A stretch of DNA of 64,000 nt from Rufibacter tibetensis (GTDB lineage Bacteria; Bacteroidota; Bacteroidia; Cytophagales; Hymenobacteraceae): NCBI RefSeq assembly GCF_001310085.1, contig NZ_CP012643.1, positions 4,656,001 to 4,720,000 on the forward strand, in the 5' to 3' direction. Made by a program: the position numbers and the translations under genes. Under the pieces are notes generated by a model. The model was not told the origin of the DNA, did no database searches, and was given only the letters and a program-made list of their open reading frames with translations. This document shows, piece after piece, positions 24,754 to 32,533 of this stretch (the stretch's first letter is position 1; each line of letters begins with the position of its first letter).

Positions 24754-25002
24754 ATGGAAAAGAATGTCACGTTGAACGGGGAATCAGTGTCCTTAAGGAT
24801 TGAGGTAAAACGGCTGGACAAGTACAACCATATCCTGGTACTGAACAACGTGGAATACCCAGTCAAGGTAATCACGGACAGCAGTGCGGGCGTTGAAACC
24901 CTCTCCTACTATGACTACCGAGGCCAAAAGGTAGTGGATGGCAACGGCAATCCTGTCAAGACGGACAGGGGGCTGGTTGAGTACTTGCTAAGCAAAAGCT
25001 AA
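24754..25002 (+). CDS. Hypothetical protein, opposite orientation to the array
   Basis: 82 residues from the ATG at 24754 (MEKNVTLNGESVSLRIEVKRLDKYNHI). Compact alternating-strand pattern, with YYDYRGQKVVDGNGNPVKTD near the C-terminus. An upstream in-frame start adds 17 hydrophobic residues and cannot be excluded. Composition looks coding. One of two plus-strand genes inside the array. Function unknown. Confidence 0.5.
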   Translation: MEKNVTLNGESVSLRIEVKRLDKYNHILVLNNVEYPVKVITDSSAGVETLSYYDYRGQKVVDGNGNPVKTDRGLVEYLLSKS

Positions 25003-25092
25003 ACAGGCCAGGAAGAACCTACTAGACTCTTATATGGTAATCTACCCCGTTTTCATTGCCTAAGAAGATTCACCTCAACGGCTGACCTTTGC

Positions 25093-25458
25093 CTAATCCT
25101 GCCAGACTGTTCTGATAAAAGTGGCGGTTGAGAACTCCACCCCGCCTATCTGGGTGTTGCCCGTAATCCCGCCCAGTCTCCCCAATTCGTTGCACTCCGA
25201 ATCGATTACCTGGCTTGATAGGTCTGCCCCGCAGGTTCCCATGTCAAAGACATACACTGTTTTTCCCTGGAAAGAATATTCCATCACGTTAGCCCCATCA
25301 TCATGGCATGCAGTCTTGCTGAACCGCTTTATACTTTTCTCAACGCACCTCGGAACCCCTTTCTCTATCTCAACCAGCTCGCAGCCGCTGAATACCAATG
25401 AGAATACAATAGCACAAAGTGGTAGGGTAAGCTTTATAAGCTTTAAGGGGTTTCTCAT
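25093..25458 (-). CDS. Lipoprotein, DUF6970-like
   Basis: 121 residues with a signal peptide and lipobox FSGC. The mature part (RCVEKSIKRFSKTACHDDGANVMEYSFQGKTVYVFDMGTCGADLSSQVIDSECNELGRLGGITG) follows the DUF6970 pattern: cysteines at intervals, a Y-x-Y/F-x-G-K-x-V-Y strand, a CNxLGxxGGI segment and a final F-x-x-T-V-W strand. Probably lipid-anchored in the envelope; function unknown. Confidence 0.65.
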   Translation of the reverse strand: MRNPLKLIKLTLPLCAIVFSLVFSGCELVEIEKGVPRCVEKSIKRFSKTACHDDGANVMEYSFQGKTVYVFDMGTCGADLSSQVIDSECNELGRLGGITGNTQIGGVEFSTATFIRTVWQD

Positions 25459-25482
25459 GTAAATCGATTAGTGGAAAAGACG

Positions 25483-25606
25483 ATAACGGTATCGCTAATC
25501 AAGTGACCCCTTCGGTGCCTGAAAGGTTGCCTAGTGAAATACTATATTTTCTTCAGAAACGAACCTTGCTAAAAGATGGCTTAGCTGCCGCATAGGTGCG
25601 GTTGTA
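25483..25606 (-). repeat. Long attC-like site (about 124 bp)
   Basis: AACGGTATCG at the left and GGCTTAGCTGCCGCATAGGTGCGGTTGTAG at the right, with about 75 bp between them. It may be a genuinely long site or a short-class site that gained an insertion. Confidence 0.5.
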
Positions 25607-25612
25607 GCTTTT

Positions 25613-26023
25613 TTACTTCTTGCTTCTCCAATTTTTATATCCCATTACATCTTTCCTTACTTTCCTTTTCCAGTCGTTTCCGTAAGCCTTTTGCAGGTGG
25701 TCAAGGATTACGAAGTTATATTCTTCCGTTAATGTATATTCAGGACCTGTACAGCCATCCTCTAAGTAGAAGACATTATACTTGCGTTCAAAAGTGCTAT
25801 CAGTACTATAAACTACTGGTGCTATTCCACTTCGAAGCAAAAGAAATGGCACATCATTCTTAATATCCTTATCTGCAAGTTCTCGAGCTTCATCAACCGT
25901 AGTAACAAACACTAACTTAATGGCACCACTATTATTGATGTCAGCGTCAGTCAGCTTTCTTGATTGCCCAAAACCCACAAATGAGATTAAGATTAATAAA
26001 CCTGCTAGGAAAAGATATTTCAT
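25613..26023 (-). CDS. Secreted protein with FEKKY-like domain
   Basis: 136 residues with a signal peptide (MKYLFLAGLLILISFVGFGQ). The C-terminal part, containing YLEDGCTGPEY then YNFVILDHLQKAYGNDWKRKVRKDVMGY, fits the FEKKY pattern (cysteine, YN.....L...yG..Wr..vr.DvxGy). Likely periplasmic or surface exposed. Function unknown. Confidence 0.65.
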   Translation of the reverse strand: MKYLFLAGLLILISFVGFGQSRKLTDADINNSGAIKLVFVTTVDEARELADKDIKNDVPFLLLRSGIAPVVYSTDSTFERKYNVFYLEDGCTGPEYTLTEEYNFVILDHLQKAYGNDWKRKVRKDVMGYKNWRSKK

Positions 26024-26036
26024 AATTTAAATACGG

Positions 26037-26089
26037 TACAACGCACTTGGCTATGCGGCGGCACAGCTAACCTATAGGTCTTGTTGTGC
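26037..26089 (-). repeat. attC-like site, short class
   Basis: 53 bp, TACAACG to GTTGTGC, arms GGCTATGCGGCGG / CAGCTAACCTATAGG. Confidence 0.8.
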
Positions 26090-26095
26090 AAAGCT

Positions 26096-26460
26096 TTACC
26101 ATTCTTTGGAAATCGCACAAATCCCGCTATCTACATACTTACTTACAAATGAAAGTGGCAGGTTCATTTCTTTCGAAGCGGTACCAATTTCCATCCCATC
26201 AAACCCCTCAAAAAGCAAATTGCCCTTTTGTCTTATTTCTAGGCTTTGAAACTCTTCTTCAACTTGTTCCATTCTTACAAGGTCACTTAGACGTTCTTTA
26301 TTTGCAGGTGTTAAGATTACTTGTTGGTAATAAAAAACTTACTTGGCTCCATTAGCTTGTGAAATTCCGTGTTACTAATGGATGGAGCCTGAATGAAACA
26401 AACAGCCCCATCTGGAACAAGCCTGATTATATCAATGAAGAAAATTTGAGTTTCAGTCAT
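26096..26460 (-). pseudogene. Frameshifted cassette gene
   Basis: An ATG at 26460 opens a 47-codon frame (MTETQIFFIDIIRLVPDGAV ... KLMEPSKFFITNK, stop). The coding character continues in another frame as QQVILTPANKERLSDLV ... VDSGICAISKEW, with a stop at 26096. The two join smoothly near 26321 if one base is lost or gained. The full product would be about 120 residues, soluble. The cassette is otherwise well bounded by short-class sites, so this is a recent inactivation or a sequencing error. Confidence 0.6.
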
Positions 26461-26484
26461 AAAGGATTCAATGATTCAAGTTTT

Positions 26485-26537
26485 ACCCAACGCACTAGGC
26501 TATGGCGCTTTTTAATGCGCTATAGGTGTTGTTGTGT
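26485..26537 (-). repeat. attC-like site, short class
   Basis: 53 bp, CCCAACG to GTTGTGT, arms GGCTATGGCGC / GCGCTATAGG around TTTTTAAT, a nearly perfect short hairpin. Confidence 0.82.
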
Positions 26538-26546
26538 GTAGCTTTT

Positions 26547-27023
26547 CTATTTTTTCCCAGAGATTCTAAAATCGTAATGCACCACACTGCCATTTGGGCA
26601 ACCATCACGCGGTTTTTCTACTTTTCTAAATCCCAGTTTTTTCAGTAAACCTTCTTGGGCATTGCTTTTAACTCGTATGGCTAATGAACTTGGAACCATT
26701 ACTTCTGCATAGTCACATCTTGTTAAAGGTTCTCTGTACCAAGACTCTTCTATATTCATTCCTTGTCCAACTAGAAAGCCAATTATTAGTTCTGGATGAT
26801 TTGTTCCGCCTATCTGGGTGACCCCATTACGTGTTATTCCTACAAAATCATAATAATTACCAACAGGATAACCACCAACCTTATTCGAATCTTGGGTAAT
26901 GATTAGAGATAAAAAAAACTTCTCCTGATATATTTCTACTGCTTTGTCAATTCTTTTTTGAGCCAACGCAGCAAAAGAAATCGATGAAACCAATATAAGT
27001 AGGAGAAGTAGGAATTTATTCAC
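26547..27023 (-). CDS. Secreted hypothetical protein
   Basis: 158 residues with a signal peptide (MNKFLLLLLILVSSISFAALAQ). Mature part soluble and mixed alpha/beta, with a final LLKKLGFRKVEKPRDGCPNG. No recognised family. Single-gene cassette. Confidence 0.7.
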   Translation of the reverse strand: MNKFLLLLLILVSSISFAALAQKRIDKAVEIYQEKFFLSLIITQDSNKVGGYPVGNYYDFVGITRNGVTQIGGTNHPELIIGFLVGQGMNIEESWYREPLTRCDYAEVMVPSSLAIRVKSNAQEGLLKKLGFRKVEKPRDGCPNGSVVHYDFRISGKK

Positions 27024-27050
27024 TTTATCTATTGGCTTTGAATTATAGAG

Positions 27051-27779
27051 TTACAAACAACGGCCTCGTGCATGAGGCGTGCTAGACCGTCGGCCGTAGC
27101 ATGGCTTATGTATCTTGTTAGCCAAAGTTATTTTAACCCCAGCATTTTCCAGGCACCAATCTGCTTGATTACACCAATCTTTCCCTTGATTGTAGAATCC
27201 TCTTTTAAAAATGCCTACAGGAAAGGCTATGTCTTTACTTTTGCCATTGTTGGTGATAATGGTAAATTCTTTGCAGTTACCAATGGTGTAGGTCTCCTTT
27301 GAAATAGGCTTGCTCTCTTCTTCTAAAACACTTTCAGGTGCATTAGGATTAGTCTCGCTTTCTTCGTTATGGTGATAGCTCACTAACTTAGCCCCAAACT
27401 CCAATGTTATTTTATTCCCCTCTAGTTTGTAGGTTCCCCTTCTCACGTAATGTCCTTCGCAGAGGTCATCGGACACAAACTGATTCTCTGTTATGAACAT
27501 CAAGTCAGCGTTGCAGCAATCACATGCCTCTGCTATTTCACAAACGTTTTCGTCAATTCCACCTCCCAGCACAAATGTTTTGCCTTTTAAATCAGTAATT
27601 CCAATAGGCGTAGTCGGATTGGTGTGTTCAACTTTGTTTATGAAATTACCTGAGTCAATTGAGGTAATCAGACTTGTTGTATCAGCATCTGCACTAGTAT
27701 CTGAAACTTGATTGTTCTCTTTAGTATCTGAACATGAATATAAAATGCTTAATAAAATGATGCTTACAATCCCTTTCAT
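27051..27779 (-). CDS. Putative lipoprotein whose C-terminus is encoded by attC
   Basis: 242 residues starting MKGIVSIILLSILYSC, signal peptide plus lipobox. A beta-rich domain follows (TPIGITDLKGKTFVLGGG, CCNADLMFITENQFVSDDLCEGHYVRRGTYKLEGNKITL), resembling lipocalin-like lipoproteins. The reading frame has no stop before the attC-like site, runs right through it (last residues ANKIHKPCYGRRSSTPHARG) and ends just beyond. The native end was therefore probably lost or replaced at the junction. Confidence 0.7.
   Translation of the reverse strand: MKGIVSIILLSILYSCSDTKENNQVSDTSADADTTSLITSIDSGNFINKVEHTNPTTPIGITDLKGKTFVLGGGIDENVCEIAEACDCCNADLMFITENQFVSDDLCEGHYVRRGTYKLEGNKITLEFGAKLVSYHHNEESETNPNAPESVLEEESKPISKETYTIGNCKEFTIITNNGKSKDIAFPVGIFKRGFYNQGKDWCNQADWCLENAGVKITLANKIHKPCYGRRSSTPHARGRCL
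27056..27123 (-). repeat. attC-like site, long class
   Basis: 68 bp, ACAACGG to GTTAGCC, arms TGCATGAGGCGTGC / GCATGGCTTATGTA, ACCGTCGGCCG loop. Fully translated as the tail of the overlapping lipoprotein gene. Confidence 0.85.
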
Positions 27780-27796
27780 TTATGATTTTAATTTTG

Positions 27797-27864
27797 GCTA
27801 ACGTCTAGTGCATGAGGCGGCTAGGCCATCGGCCGAAGCATGGCTTATGCACTAGACGTTAGGT
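27797..27864 (-). repeat. attC-like site, long class, most symmetrical
   Basis: 68 bp, GCTAACG to GTTAGGT. The outer arms CTAACGTCTAGTGCAT and ATGCACTAGACGTTAG pair perfectly, which is unusual in the series. Confidence 0.88.
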
Positions 27865-27886
27865 GTGGAGATTCTCCTTTTTTAAG

Positions 27887-28363
27887 TTAGTATACCCAGG
27901 TATTTTTATAGTGAACAGAATCATCTACCAACGTGATTTTCCTATCAGCAGAATCCATAGGCACAAAGCCATGTTGTTTATAGTTTTCTTTGGTTATTCC
28001 TTTTGGAAAGGTTCGAGAAACAATAATGCTTCGGCTATTTGAGGTCATTAGTGTATCTCTATACACCTTCTCTAGTTTCTTTTCTCCTTTATAGTATATG
28101 GAAACTTCAATGAGTTTGATACTGTCAGGATAGTAAAAGTGCTTCCAGAATGAATGAGTCCAACTAGTGTTAATCCCAGTTTCTACAACTAACTCCCCGT
28201 TTAACTTCACTTCTAATCTTTCTTCAGGATAAAGCTCGGGGCTTATTACTGAAAAATTTGCTAACTCATTTTCCTGAACTTCATAGTCCTTCCTTTCCTG
28301 CTCCTGAGTACAGCTACCTATCCAAAAGAAGCAAAAAGCACCGATGAATAATTTTTTAGTCAA
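27887..28363 (-). CDS. Putative lipoprotein
   Basis: 158 residues beginning MTKKLFIGAFCFFWIGSC, signal peptide with lipobox IGSC. The mature part is beta-rich (RLEVKLNGELVVETGINTSW, LIEVSIYYKGEKKLEKVYRDTL). No named family. Flanked on both sides by well-kept long-class sites. Confidence 0.7.
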   Translation of the reverse strand: MTKKLFIGAFCFFWIGSCTQEQERKDYEVQENELANFSVISPELYPEERLEVKLNGELVVETGINTSWTHSFWKHFYYPDSIKLIEVSIYYKGEKKLEKVYRDTLMTSNSRSIIVSRTFPKGITKENYKQHGFVPMDSADRKITLVDDSVHYKNTWVY

Positions 28364-28390
28364 AGCTTATTTTCATTAACTCTCTTCTCA

Positions 28391-28458
28391 CCTAACGGTT
28401 AGGCTAAACGACGGCTGTCGCCGTCGGCTGGAGATGACGTTTAGCCTAACCGTTAGCC
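28391..28458 (-). repeat. attC-like site, long class
   Basis: 68 bp, CCTAACGGTTAGG to CCTAACCGTTAGC, with arms GGCTAAACGACGGC / GATGACGTTTAGCC. It carries CTAAACGACG, an exact match for the IS110 right target guide at 15743. Confidence 0.88.
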
Positions 28459-28486
28459 TTAGTTATTTTTTACAGGAGGTGTGAAG

Positions 28487-28705
28487 TTATTCTTCTTTTT
28501 CTTTTCCCCATATTTTGTCCACTTGCGAATCTTTAACAAAAAAGTAAAGCAATCCGCCACAAGCAATTCCAGCCGCTAAAACTGCTATTAAGTGCGTTTT
28601 TATATCTTCGGAGGTTTCGAGTTCTCCCTTTATAAATCCATTAATCGTTAATGTAAATGCCATAAAGATTCCGAATGCTAGACTTAGCTTGGCTTTTCTA
28701 TTCAT
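28487..28705 (-). CDS. Small membrane protein
   Basis: 72 residues from the ATG at 28705 (MNRKAKLSLAFGIFMAFTL). Two membrane helices (about 7-22 and 37-57) and a charged tail. The in-frame extension upstream translates the attC-like site and is rejected. No family recognised. Confidence 0.65.
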   Translation of the reverse strand: MNRKAKLSLAFGIFMAFTLTINGFIKGELETSEDIKTHLIAVLAAGIACGGLLYFFVKDSQVDKIWGKEKEE

Positions 28706-28774
28706 TGTTGTCGAGTTATTGATTTTCTGATGACTTTTGTAAGTATCAGTTTGATTTCTATTTATTTTAGTTAA

Positions 28775-28843
28775 GGCTAACGGTATCGTGCATGAGGCGT
28801 GCAAGGCCGTCGGCCGTAGCATGATTTTTATACAGTGTTGTAG
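28775..28843 (-). repeat. attC-like site, long class
   Basis: 69 bp, GCTAACGG to GTTGTAG, GGCCGTCGGCCG loop. The two arms differ (CGTGCATGAGG against ATGATTTTTATACAG), as if assembled from two site types. Confidence 0.82.
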
Positions 28844-28852
28844 CACGTTTTT

Positions 28853-29326
28853 CTAAAAGTTTATTTTGATGAATACTTTTTTAATTTTCTCCAGCAAAGT
28901 CGGCTTAAATACGTGCAGATTATCTTCGTATGCCTGTTCAGTATAAGTTCTACCAATATATTCCCTACCTTCTTTGTCCTTCAAGGTCGCTGTACAAGTC
29001 AGGAGCTTTTGTTCTCTGAACTTTTTGGAAATGAAAATATCAAACTTCGCTTCTGTGATAAAGTCATTCTCAAATCCTTCGCTCTCCAACGTCCTACTGA
29101 TAGTTTCCCTGAGTCTTTGGAACCATATTGTAATTGGTTTAATATCTAAATCTAGTGGATTTACTGTACCAGTAAATAAGTCCAACGATAGCTCATTTAT
29201 TCCCTTTTCAGTTGCCGCACACCATATCCAGTCAGCCATGTACCCTTTGTTGTAGTAGAACAAGGTACTGAAATACTGCTGAGTTAATGAGTTCGGCAAT
29301 CCGTTAAGGTTCTTTCGCTTAGGCAA
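28853..29326 (-). CDS. Hypothetical cytoplasmic protein
   Basis: 157 residues, no export signal. YMADWIWCAATEKGINELSLDLF and a C-terminal basic amphipathic end (LLEKIKKVFIKINF). A beta strand pair, AKFDIFISKKFREQKLLTCTATLKDKEG, lies in the middle. No family recognised. Confidence 0.68.
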   Translation of the reverse strand: MPKRKNLNGLPNSLTQQYFSTLFYYNKGYMADWIWCAATEKGINELSLDLFTGTVNPLDLDIKPITIWFQRLRETISRTLESEGFENDFITEAKFDIFISKKFREQKLLTCTATLKDKEGREYIGRTYTEQAYEDNLHVFKPTLLEKIKKVFIKINF

Positions 29327-29346
29327 TTTTTATATTTTAAATGTGC

Positions 29347-29412
29347 TACAACGGACTAGTATAAAAGACGGCGAGGCCGTCGGCCGATGCTGACTTTTAT
29401 ACAGTGTTGTAG
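29347..29412 (-). repeat. attC-like site, long class
   Basis: 66 bp, ACAACGG to GTTGTAG, arms GTATAAAAGACGGCG / TGCTGACTTTTATAC. Confidence 0.87.
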
Positions 29413-29421
29413 TTAGTTTTT

Positions 29422-29958
29422 TTATTTCACATTATAACTTTCAAGCACCATAAAGCCAAATGCCCCTTTCTTTATTGTCAAGGTGACAAAATCCGATTCT
29501 TCCACTTTGGCAGTACTGCTGTAGCCGAAAACCAACTCTTTCTCTTCCCCGAAGTAATCAAATCTGACCAATGGCATTCTTTTACTTTTGTTAGACGTTC
29601 CTGGCATCGAGGACTTTTCTTTGATAGGGAAGGTGAATTGCTTTGAGTCCCTTCCAGCCAAGTAGAAGTTTCCTGCCATGAAGATATAGCAAGCTATGAA
29701 TCCGAAAGAGAGAAGGCTCTGCATCAATGGGTAAAAGAACCCTCTTACGTTATAGACTTCTTTATATTTTCTCTGTAGAAGTAGATAAGTTAGAACTCCA
29801 ACACCAAGTATGATTGAAAGCGGAATAGTAGAGTCAATAATCGTGCTTCTGTAAATATCTATCTGGAGAACCATTAATATCATCCCTGTGAAAATGGTCA
29901 CGCCAAAGAACCATTTCCAGTATAACTTATCTTTCAGGTCTGATTGTTTTTTGTCCAA
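29422..29958 (-). CDS. Polytopic membrane protein
   Basis: 178 residues with about four membrane helices in the first 105 (15-33, 40-60, 72-95), then a soluble beta domain (MPLVRFDYFGEEKELVFGYSSTAKVEESDFVTLTIKKG) resembling the DUF3592-type module. Similar in plan to the smaller protein at 17070. Function unknown. Confidence 0.68.
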   Translation of the reverse strand: MDKKQSDLKDKLYWKWFFGVTIFTGMILMVLQIDIYRSTIIDSTIPLSIILGVGVLTYLLLQRKYKEVYNVRGFFYPLMQSLLSFGFIACYIFMAGNFYLAGRDSKQFTFPIKEKSSMPGTSNKSKRMPLVRFDYFGEEKELVFGYSSTAKVEESDFVTLTIKKGAFGFMVLESYNVK

Positions 29959-29978
29959 TTTTCCTATTCAAAATTAAC

Positions 29979-30046
29979 TACAACGGTCTCGTATAAAAAA
30001 CGTGCGAGGCCGTCGGCCGAAGCATGATTTTTATACAATGTTGTGC
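29979..30046 (-). repeat. attC-like site, long class
   Basis: 68 bp, ACAACGG to GTTGTGC, arms CGTATAAAAAACGTGCG / GCATGATTTTTATAC. Confidence 0.87.
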
Positions 30047-30057
30047 GGAGTGATTTT

Positions 30058-30510
30058 TTATTTTTTTAACGCTCCCATTATATCTTGGTCATAATCATAT
30101 CCAGCTTCATTTGGGAAAATCCCTTCAATGTCGGGGTAAATCACTTGCAAGTATTTAAATTCTTTGTCTCCATAAATTTTAATGCTTGAGAGAACATACT
30201 CTTTTAAATTTGTAATTGGAACGTCGATAAGGTAAACAGGAAATCTATCTGTCAAAAAGTTAAGTTTTTCATTCAGAGAAATTTCTTTCCCGTCCTTAAA
30301 TGCTTCAACATAGTTTTCAATAATTTCAGAGCAAAGTCCCTTGGGTAGAGACGAAATAAATATTTCTGGAATTTTATAAGTCTGGTAAATCCCTGTTGAG
30401 TAGCAAAATCCTGGAGAGTCGCTTTCTAAGATATTGGTCACATGGTAACCGTATTCTTTTATGTTGTTATTTAGCTTTTCAAAATATTCTTTTATTTGCT
30501 CGTCTGTCAT
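30058..30510 (-). CDS. DUF4262 family protein
   Basis: 150 residues. YGYHVTNILESDSPGFCYSTGIYQTYKIPEIFISSLPK and YLQVIYPDIEGIFPNEAGYD are the two hallmark blocks of DUF4262 (…pgFaYTvGL…PElii… and lQv.yPD..G.fP). Members are standalone bacterial proteins of unknown function. Soluble, single-gene cassette. Confidence 0.82.
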   Translation of the reverse strand: MTDEQIKEYFEKLNNNIKEYGYHVTNILESDSPGFCYSTGIYQTYKIPEIFISSLPKGLCSEIIENYVEAFKDGKEISLNEKLNFLTDRFPVYLIDVPITNLKEYVLSSIKIYGDKEFKYLQVIYPDIEGIFPNEAGYDYDQDIMGALKK

Positions 30511-30544
30511 TTCTTAACCTTACTTCATAAATTTATTCATTACG

Positions 30545-30609
30545 CACAACGTCTAGTATAAACGATGGCGAAGGCCGTCGGCCGAGGTGACGTTTATACC
30601 TTGTTAGCA
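30545..30609 (-). repeat. attC-like site, long class
   Basis: 65 bp, CACAACG to GTTAGCA, arms GTATAAACGATGGCG / GTGACGTTTATAC. Confidence 0.87.
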
Positions 30610-30618
30610 CATGTATTT

Positions 30619-31221
30619 TTATCCAGCGTAGTCTAAACTATTTAAAAGTAATTTCTCTCTTTCTACTGATAAATAGTAAATAGTCATAGACTCTGCGCAT
30701 CCAATGTCAGCGTCAACCAAGAACCTATTATCTATGGAGAGAGCGAACTCACTGGCGTTTTCTCGAAGGCTTAAGGTAAGTCCGTCTGGACACTCGTTGC
30801 TGTCTGGTTTGTATCCTTTAGGTGCGGAATCAAAGGAATATTTCTTCTCAAACTCCTTGTTATCTTTCAGTGAGTCCAGATTAATTGACTTGAGAAAGTC
30901 TACAAGAATTTCTTTGCTTGGCTGGGGGAAACTTAATCTCTGCCCTGCTGTCATTTGGACGGTGTCTTTCGAGGTGTAAGAATTGACTTGGGTAATCAGT
31001 TCATCTATCTGCTTATAGTCGCCTCTTATAATCTGTTCCCTTACCTCCGATAAGGGTTTTAGGCTTTCTGTGGCAGTTTGTTCTTTGGACTCCCTCTCAG
31101 GGTTGATTGAAGGGCTTTCCTTGGATTCAACGACAGATGTTTCTGTTTTGGTCCTGCCATCAGAGCAGCTTGATATTAAGAGAATTAAAGCGGCCAGAAA
31201 GAGGCTCAATTTTTTATTCAT
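30619..31221 (-). CDS. Putative lipoprotein
   Basis: 200 residues starting MNKKLSLFLAALILLISSC, signal peptide with lipobox. A low-complexity Ser/Glu/Thr linker (about 20-55) is followed by a helical domain (LSEVREQIIRGDYKQIDELITQV) and a C-terminal part with two cysteines. Typical of surface lipoproteins with a tether. No family recognised. Confidence 0.7.
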   Translation of the reverse strand: MNKKLSLFLAALILLISSCSDGRTKTETSVVESKESPSINPERESKEQTATESLKPLSEVREQIIRGDYKQIDELITQVNSYTSKDTVQMTAGQRLSFPQPSKEILVDFLKSINLDSLKDNKEFEKKYSFDSAPKGYKPDSNECPDGLTLSLRENASEFALSIDNRFLVDADIGCAESMTIYYLSVEREKLLLNSLDYAG

Positions 31222-31229
31222 TTATGAGT

Positions 31230-31282
31230 AGTAACGTACTTGGCTTTGCGGTGGCGAAACTGCCGTGAAGGTGTTGTTGTAT
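31230..31282 (-). repeat. attC-like site, short class
   Basis: 53 bp, GTAACG to GTTGTAT, arms GGCTTTGCGGTGGC / AACTGCCGTGAAGG. Confidence 0.8.
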
Positions 31283-31286
31283 GGAG

Positions 31287-31769
31287 TTATTTCTCAAACT
31301 TTTGAATAGAAAGGCTTAAATCTTGTTGTGAGAGTGTAAAACTCACTGCCCAATGAAAATCTTCGTCTATTATGGCAAATATCCCATCTCCACCTTGGTC
31401 TGCCTTATCATGACTTAATGAGTGAATTATGAACTTTAACCAACTCTGTTCAATATTTATGTATCCAATACCCAAATATTGGTTTATGGCTTGGTCTATC
31501 ACGTTTACTCTGAACCAAAGCAACCTTCTGTCATAGCCTGTTTCTCTATATTCGAGTTGTTTTGATTTTAGGAAGTTAGTTACCTCATTAATTTCATATG
31601 ACAGCTTTCTGATGCTGAGAAAGTCATTTCTCGCAATGTTTATAGGGATATTGATTTCTGTAGTTTTTTCTCCAATCTCTTCTAAATCAATACCATTTTC
31701 ATCTGTTATGTAATTAGAGATTATCTTTTTTTCATAAAATCCTAATTTGCTCTTTCCTATATTACTCAT
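31287..31769 (-). CDS. Hypothetical cytoplasmic protein
   Basis: 160 residues, soluble. The C-terminal half (LLWFRVNVIDQAINQYLGIGYINIEQSWLKFIIHSLSHDKADQGGDGIFAIIDEDFHWAVSFTLS) alternates helix and strand and looks immunity-like, but I cannot name a family. Short-class site on one side and the unusual site at 31797 on the other. Confidence 0.68.
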   Translation of the reverse strand: MSNIGKSKLGFYEKKIISNYITDENGIDLEEIGEKTTEINIPINIARNDFLSIRKLSYEINEVTNFLKSKQLEYRETGYDRRLLWFRVNVIDQAINQYLGIGYINIEQSWLKFIIHSLSHDKADQGGDGIFAIIDEDFHWAVSFTLSQQDLSLSIQKFEK

Positions 31770-31796
31770 TTTTTATTTTAATTATTATAATTTCAT

Positions 31797-31846
31797 ACAA
31801 CTACTGTATATAAGGAGCAGTTCCGCTTATTGGCACTGTAGCTCTA
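31797..31846 (-). repeat. attC-like site, third class, related to the leader end
   Basis: AACTACTGTATATAAGGAGC then CGCTTATTGGCACTGTAG. CTAC..GT and AATAAG pair with CTTATA and AC.GTAG with bulges. It aligns with the last 45 bp of the leader at 33510 (AACTACGGGATATATGG ... TTATTGGCACTATGG), so leader end and this site share ancestry. It overlaps the end of the Imm53 gene. Confidence 0.65.
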
Positions 31847-31967
31847 TCTCAACTGACCAGCCAGGATTGTCAACCGTTGTGATTTTGATTCCAAAGCCAT
31901 GTTCCCAATCCCCATCACAGTTGTTCCTATACCAATCCTGTATCCGCTCTAGTAGAGATTTGGTCAT
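31827..31967 (-). CDS. Imm53-family immunity protein, truncated
   Basis: 46 residues from the ATG at 31967. LLERIQDWYRNNCDGDWEHG then FGIKITTVDNPGWSVEIEL is the conserved N-terminal block of Imm53, an immunity family of polymorphic toxin systems normally about twice this length. The last residues and the stop are formed by the attC-like site at 31797, so recombination has removed the C-terminal half. This is the clearest hint that the array stores immunity-type genes. Confidence 0.72.
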   Translation of the reverse strand: MTKSLLERIQDWYRNNCDGDWEHGFGIKITTVDNPGWSVEIELQCQ

Positions 31968-31985
31968 CTTTTTATTTTAATTAAC

Positions 31986-32053
31986 CCTAACGGACTCGTG
32001 TAAACAACGTGCTAGGCCGTCGGCCGTGGCATGGTGTTTACACAATGTTAGGG
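31986..32053 (-). repeat. attC-like site, long class
   Basis: 68 bp, CCTAACGG to GTTAGGG, arms CGTGTAAACAACGTGC / GCATGGTGTTTACAC, GGCCGTCGGCCG loop. Confidence 0.88.
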
Positions 32054-32071
32054 GCAGTAATTTTTATTTTT

Positions 32072-32521
32072 TTAATGTGCCAAACAAGCCTCACTATATC
32101 CAATAACTTCTTGTTGTTCCAATTCAGTTAGATATTCTCTAATAGGATTGTAATCTACGTTAGAGGGAACGTCAACTGAAAAGTATTTAGAAAGGTGACT
32201 TAATTCAGAAGCGCATCCAAAATCTTTCAGCCGATTCCGCACCTTTTCAACATCTTCTTCTTTATAACAGAATACTTGAAGTGTGCTGTTTCCTGATTCT
32301 TTAACAAGTCCTTTTACAACTAATCTATCATCTTCCAATTCTGCGTGAACTATGTCTTCGCTGGAATAGCTTTTCACAAAAAAGGGTATGTTCTTCAATT
32401 TGTAAAGGCCTTCTTTCTCGTCCTCTACAGCCGCCCAAACACTCTCTATATAATCCTCGTCGAGAATGTCGTTGAAGAACTCAAAGTAAACTTTTATGTA
32501 TTCTTCTGATTTCTCTTTCAT
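32072..32521 (-). CDS. DUF4265 family protein
   Basis: 149 residues. IESVWAAVEDEKEGLYKLKNIPFFVKSYSSEDIVHAELEDDRLVVKGLVKESGNSTLQVF is the DUF4265 signature (VEslWA ... y.ldNiPFfa ... gDiv.a ... vv..SGnst..v). Standalone soluble proteins of this family are widespread and have no established activity. Long-class site upstream gives way to a short-class site at 32534. Confidence 0.82.
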   Translation of the reverse strand: MKEKSEEYIKVYFEFFNDILDEDYIESVWAAVEDEKEGLYKLKNIPFFVKSYSSEDIVHAELEDDRLVVKGLVKESGNSTLQVFCYKEEDVEKVRNRLKDFGCASELSHLSKYFSVDVPSNVDYNPIREYLTELEQQEVIGYSEACLAH

Positions 32522-32533
32522 TATTATTTATTG

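Noticed and set aside
27051-27123. attC-encoded tail as a genuine protein domain
   Set aside because: The tail is a translation of the palindrome itself and has no likeness to a domain.
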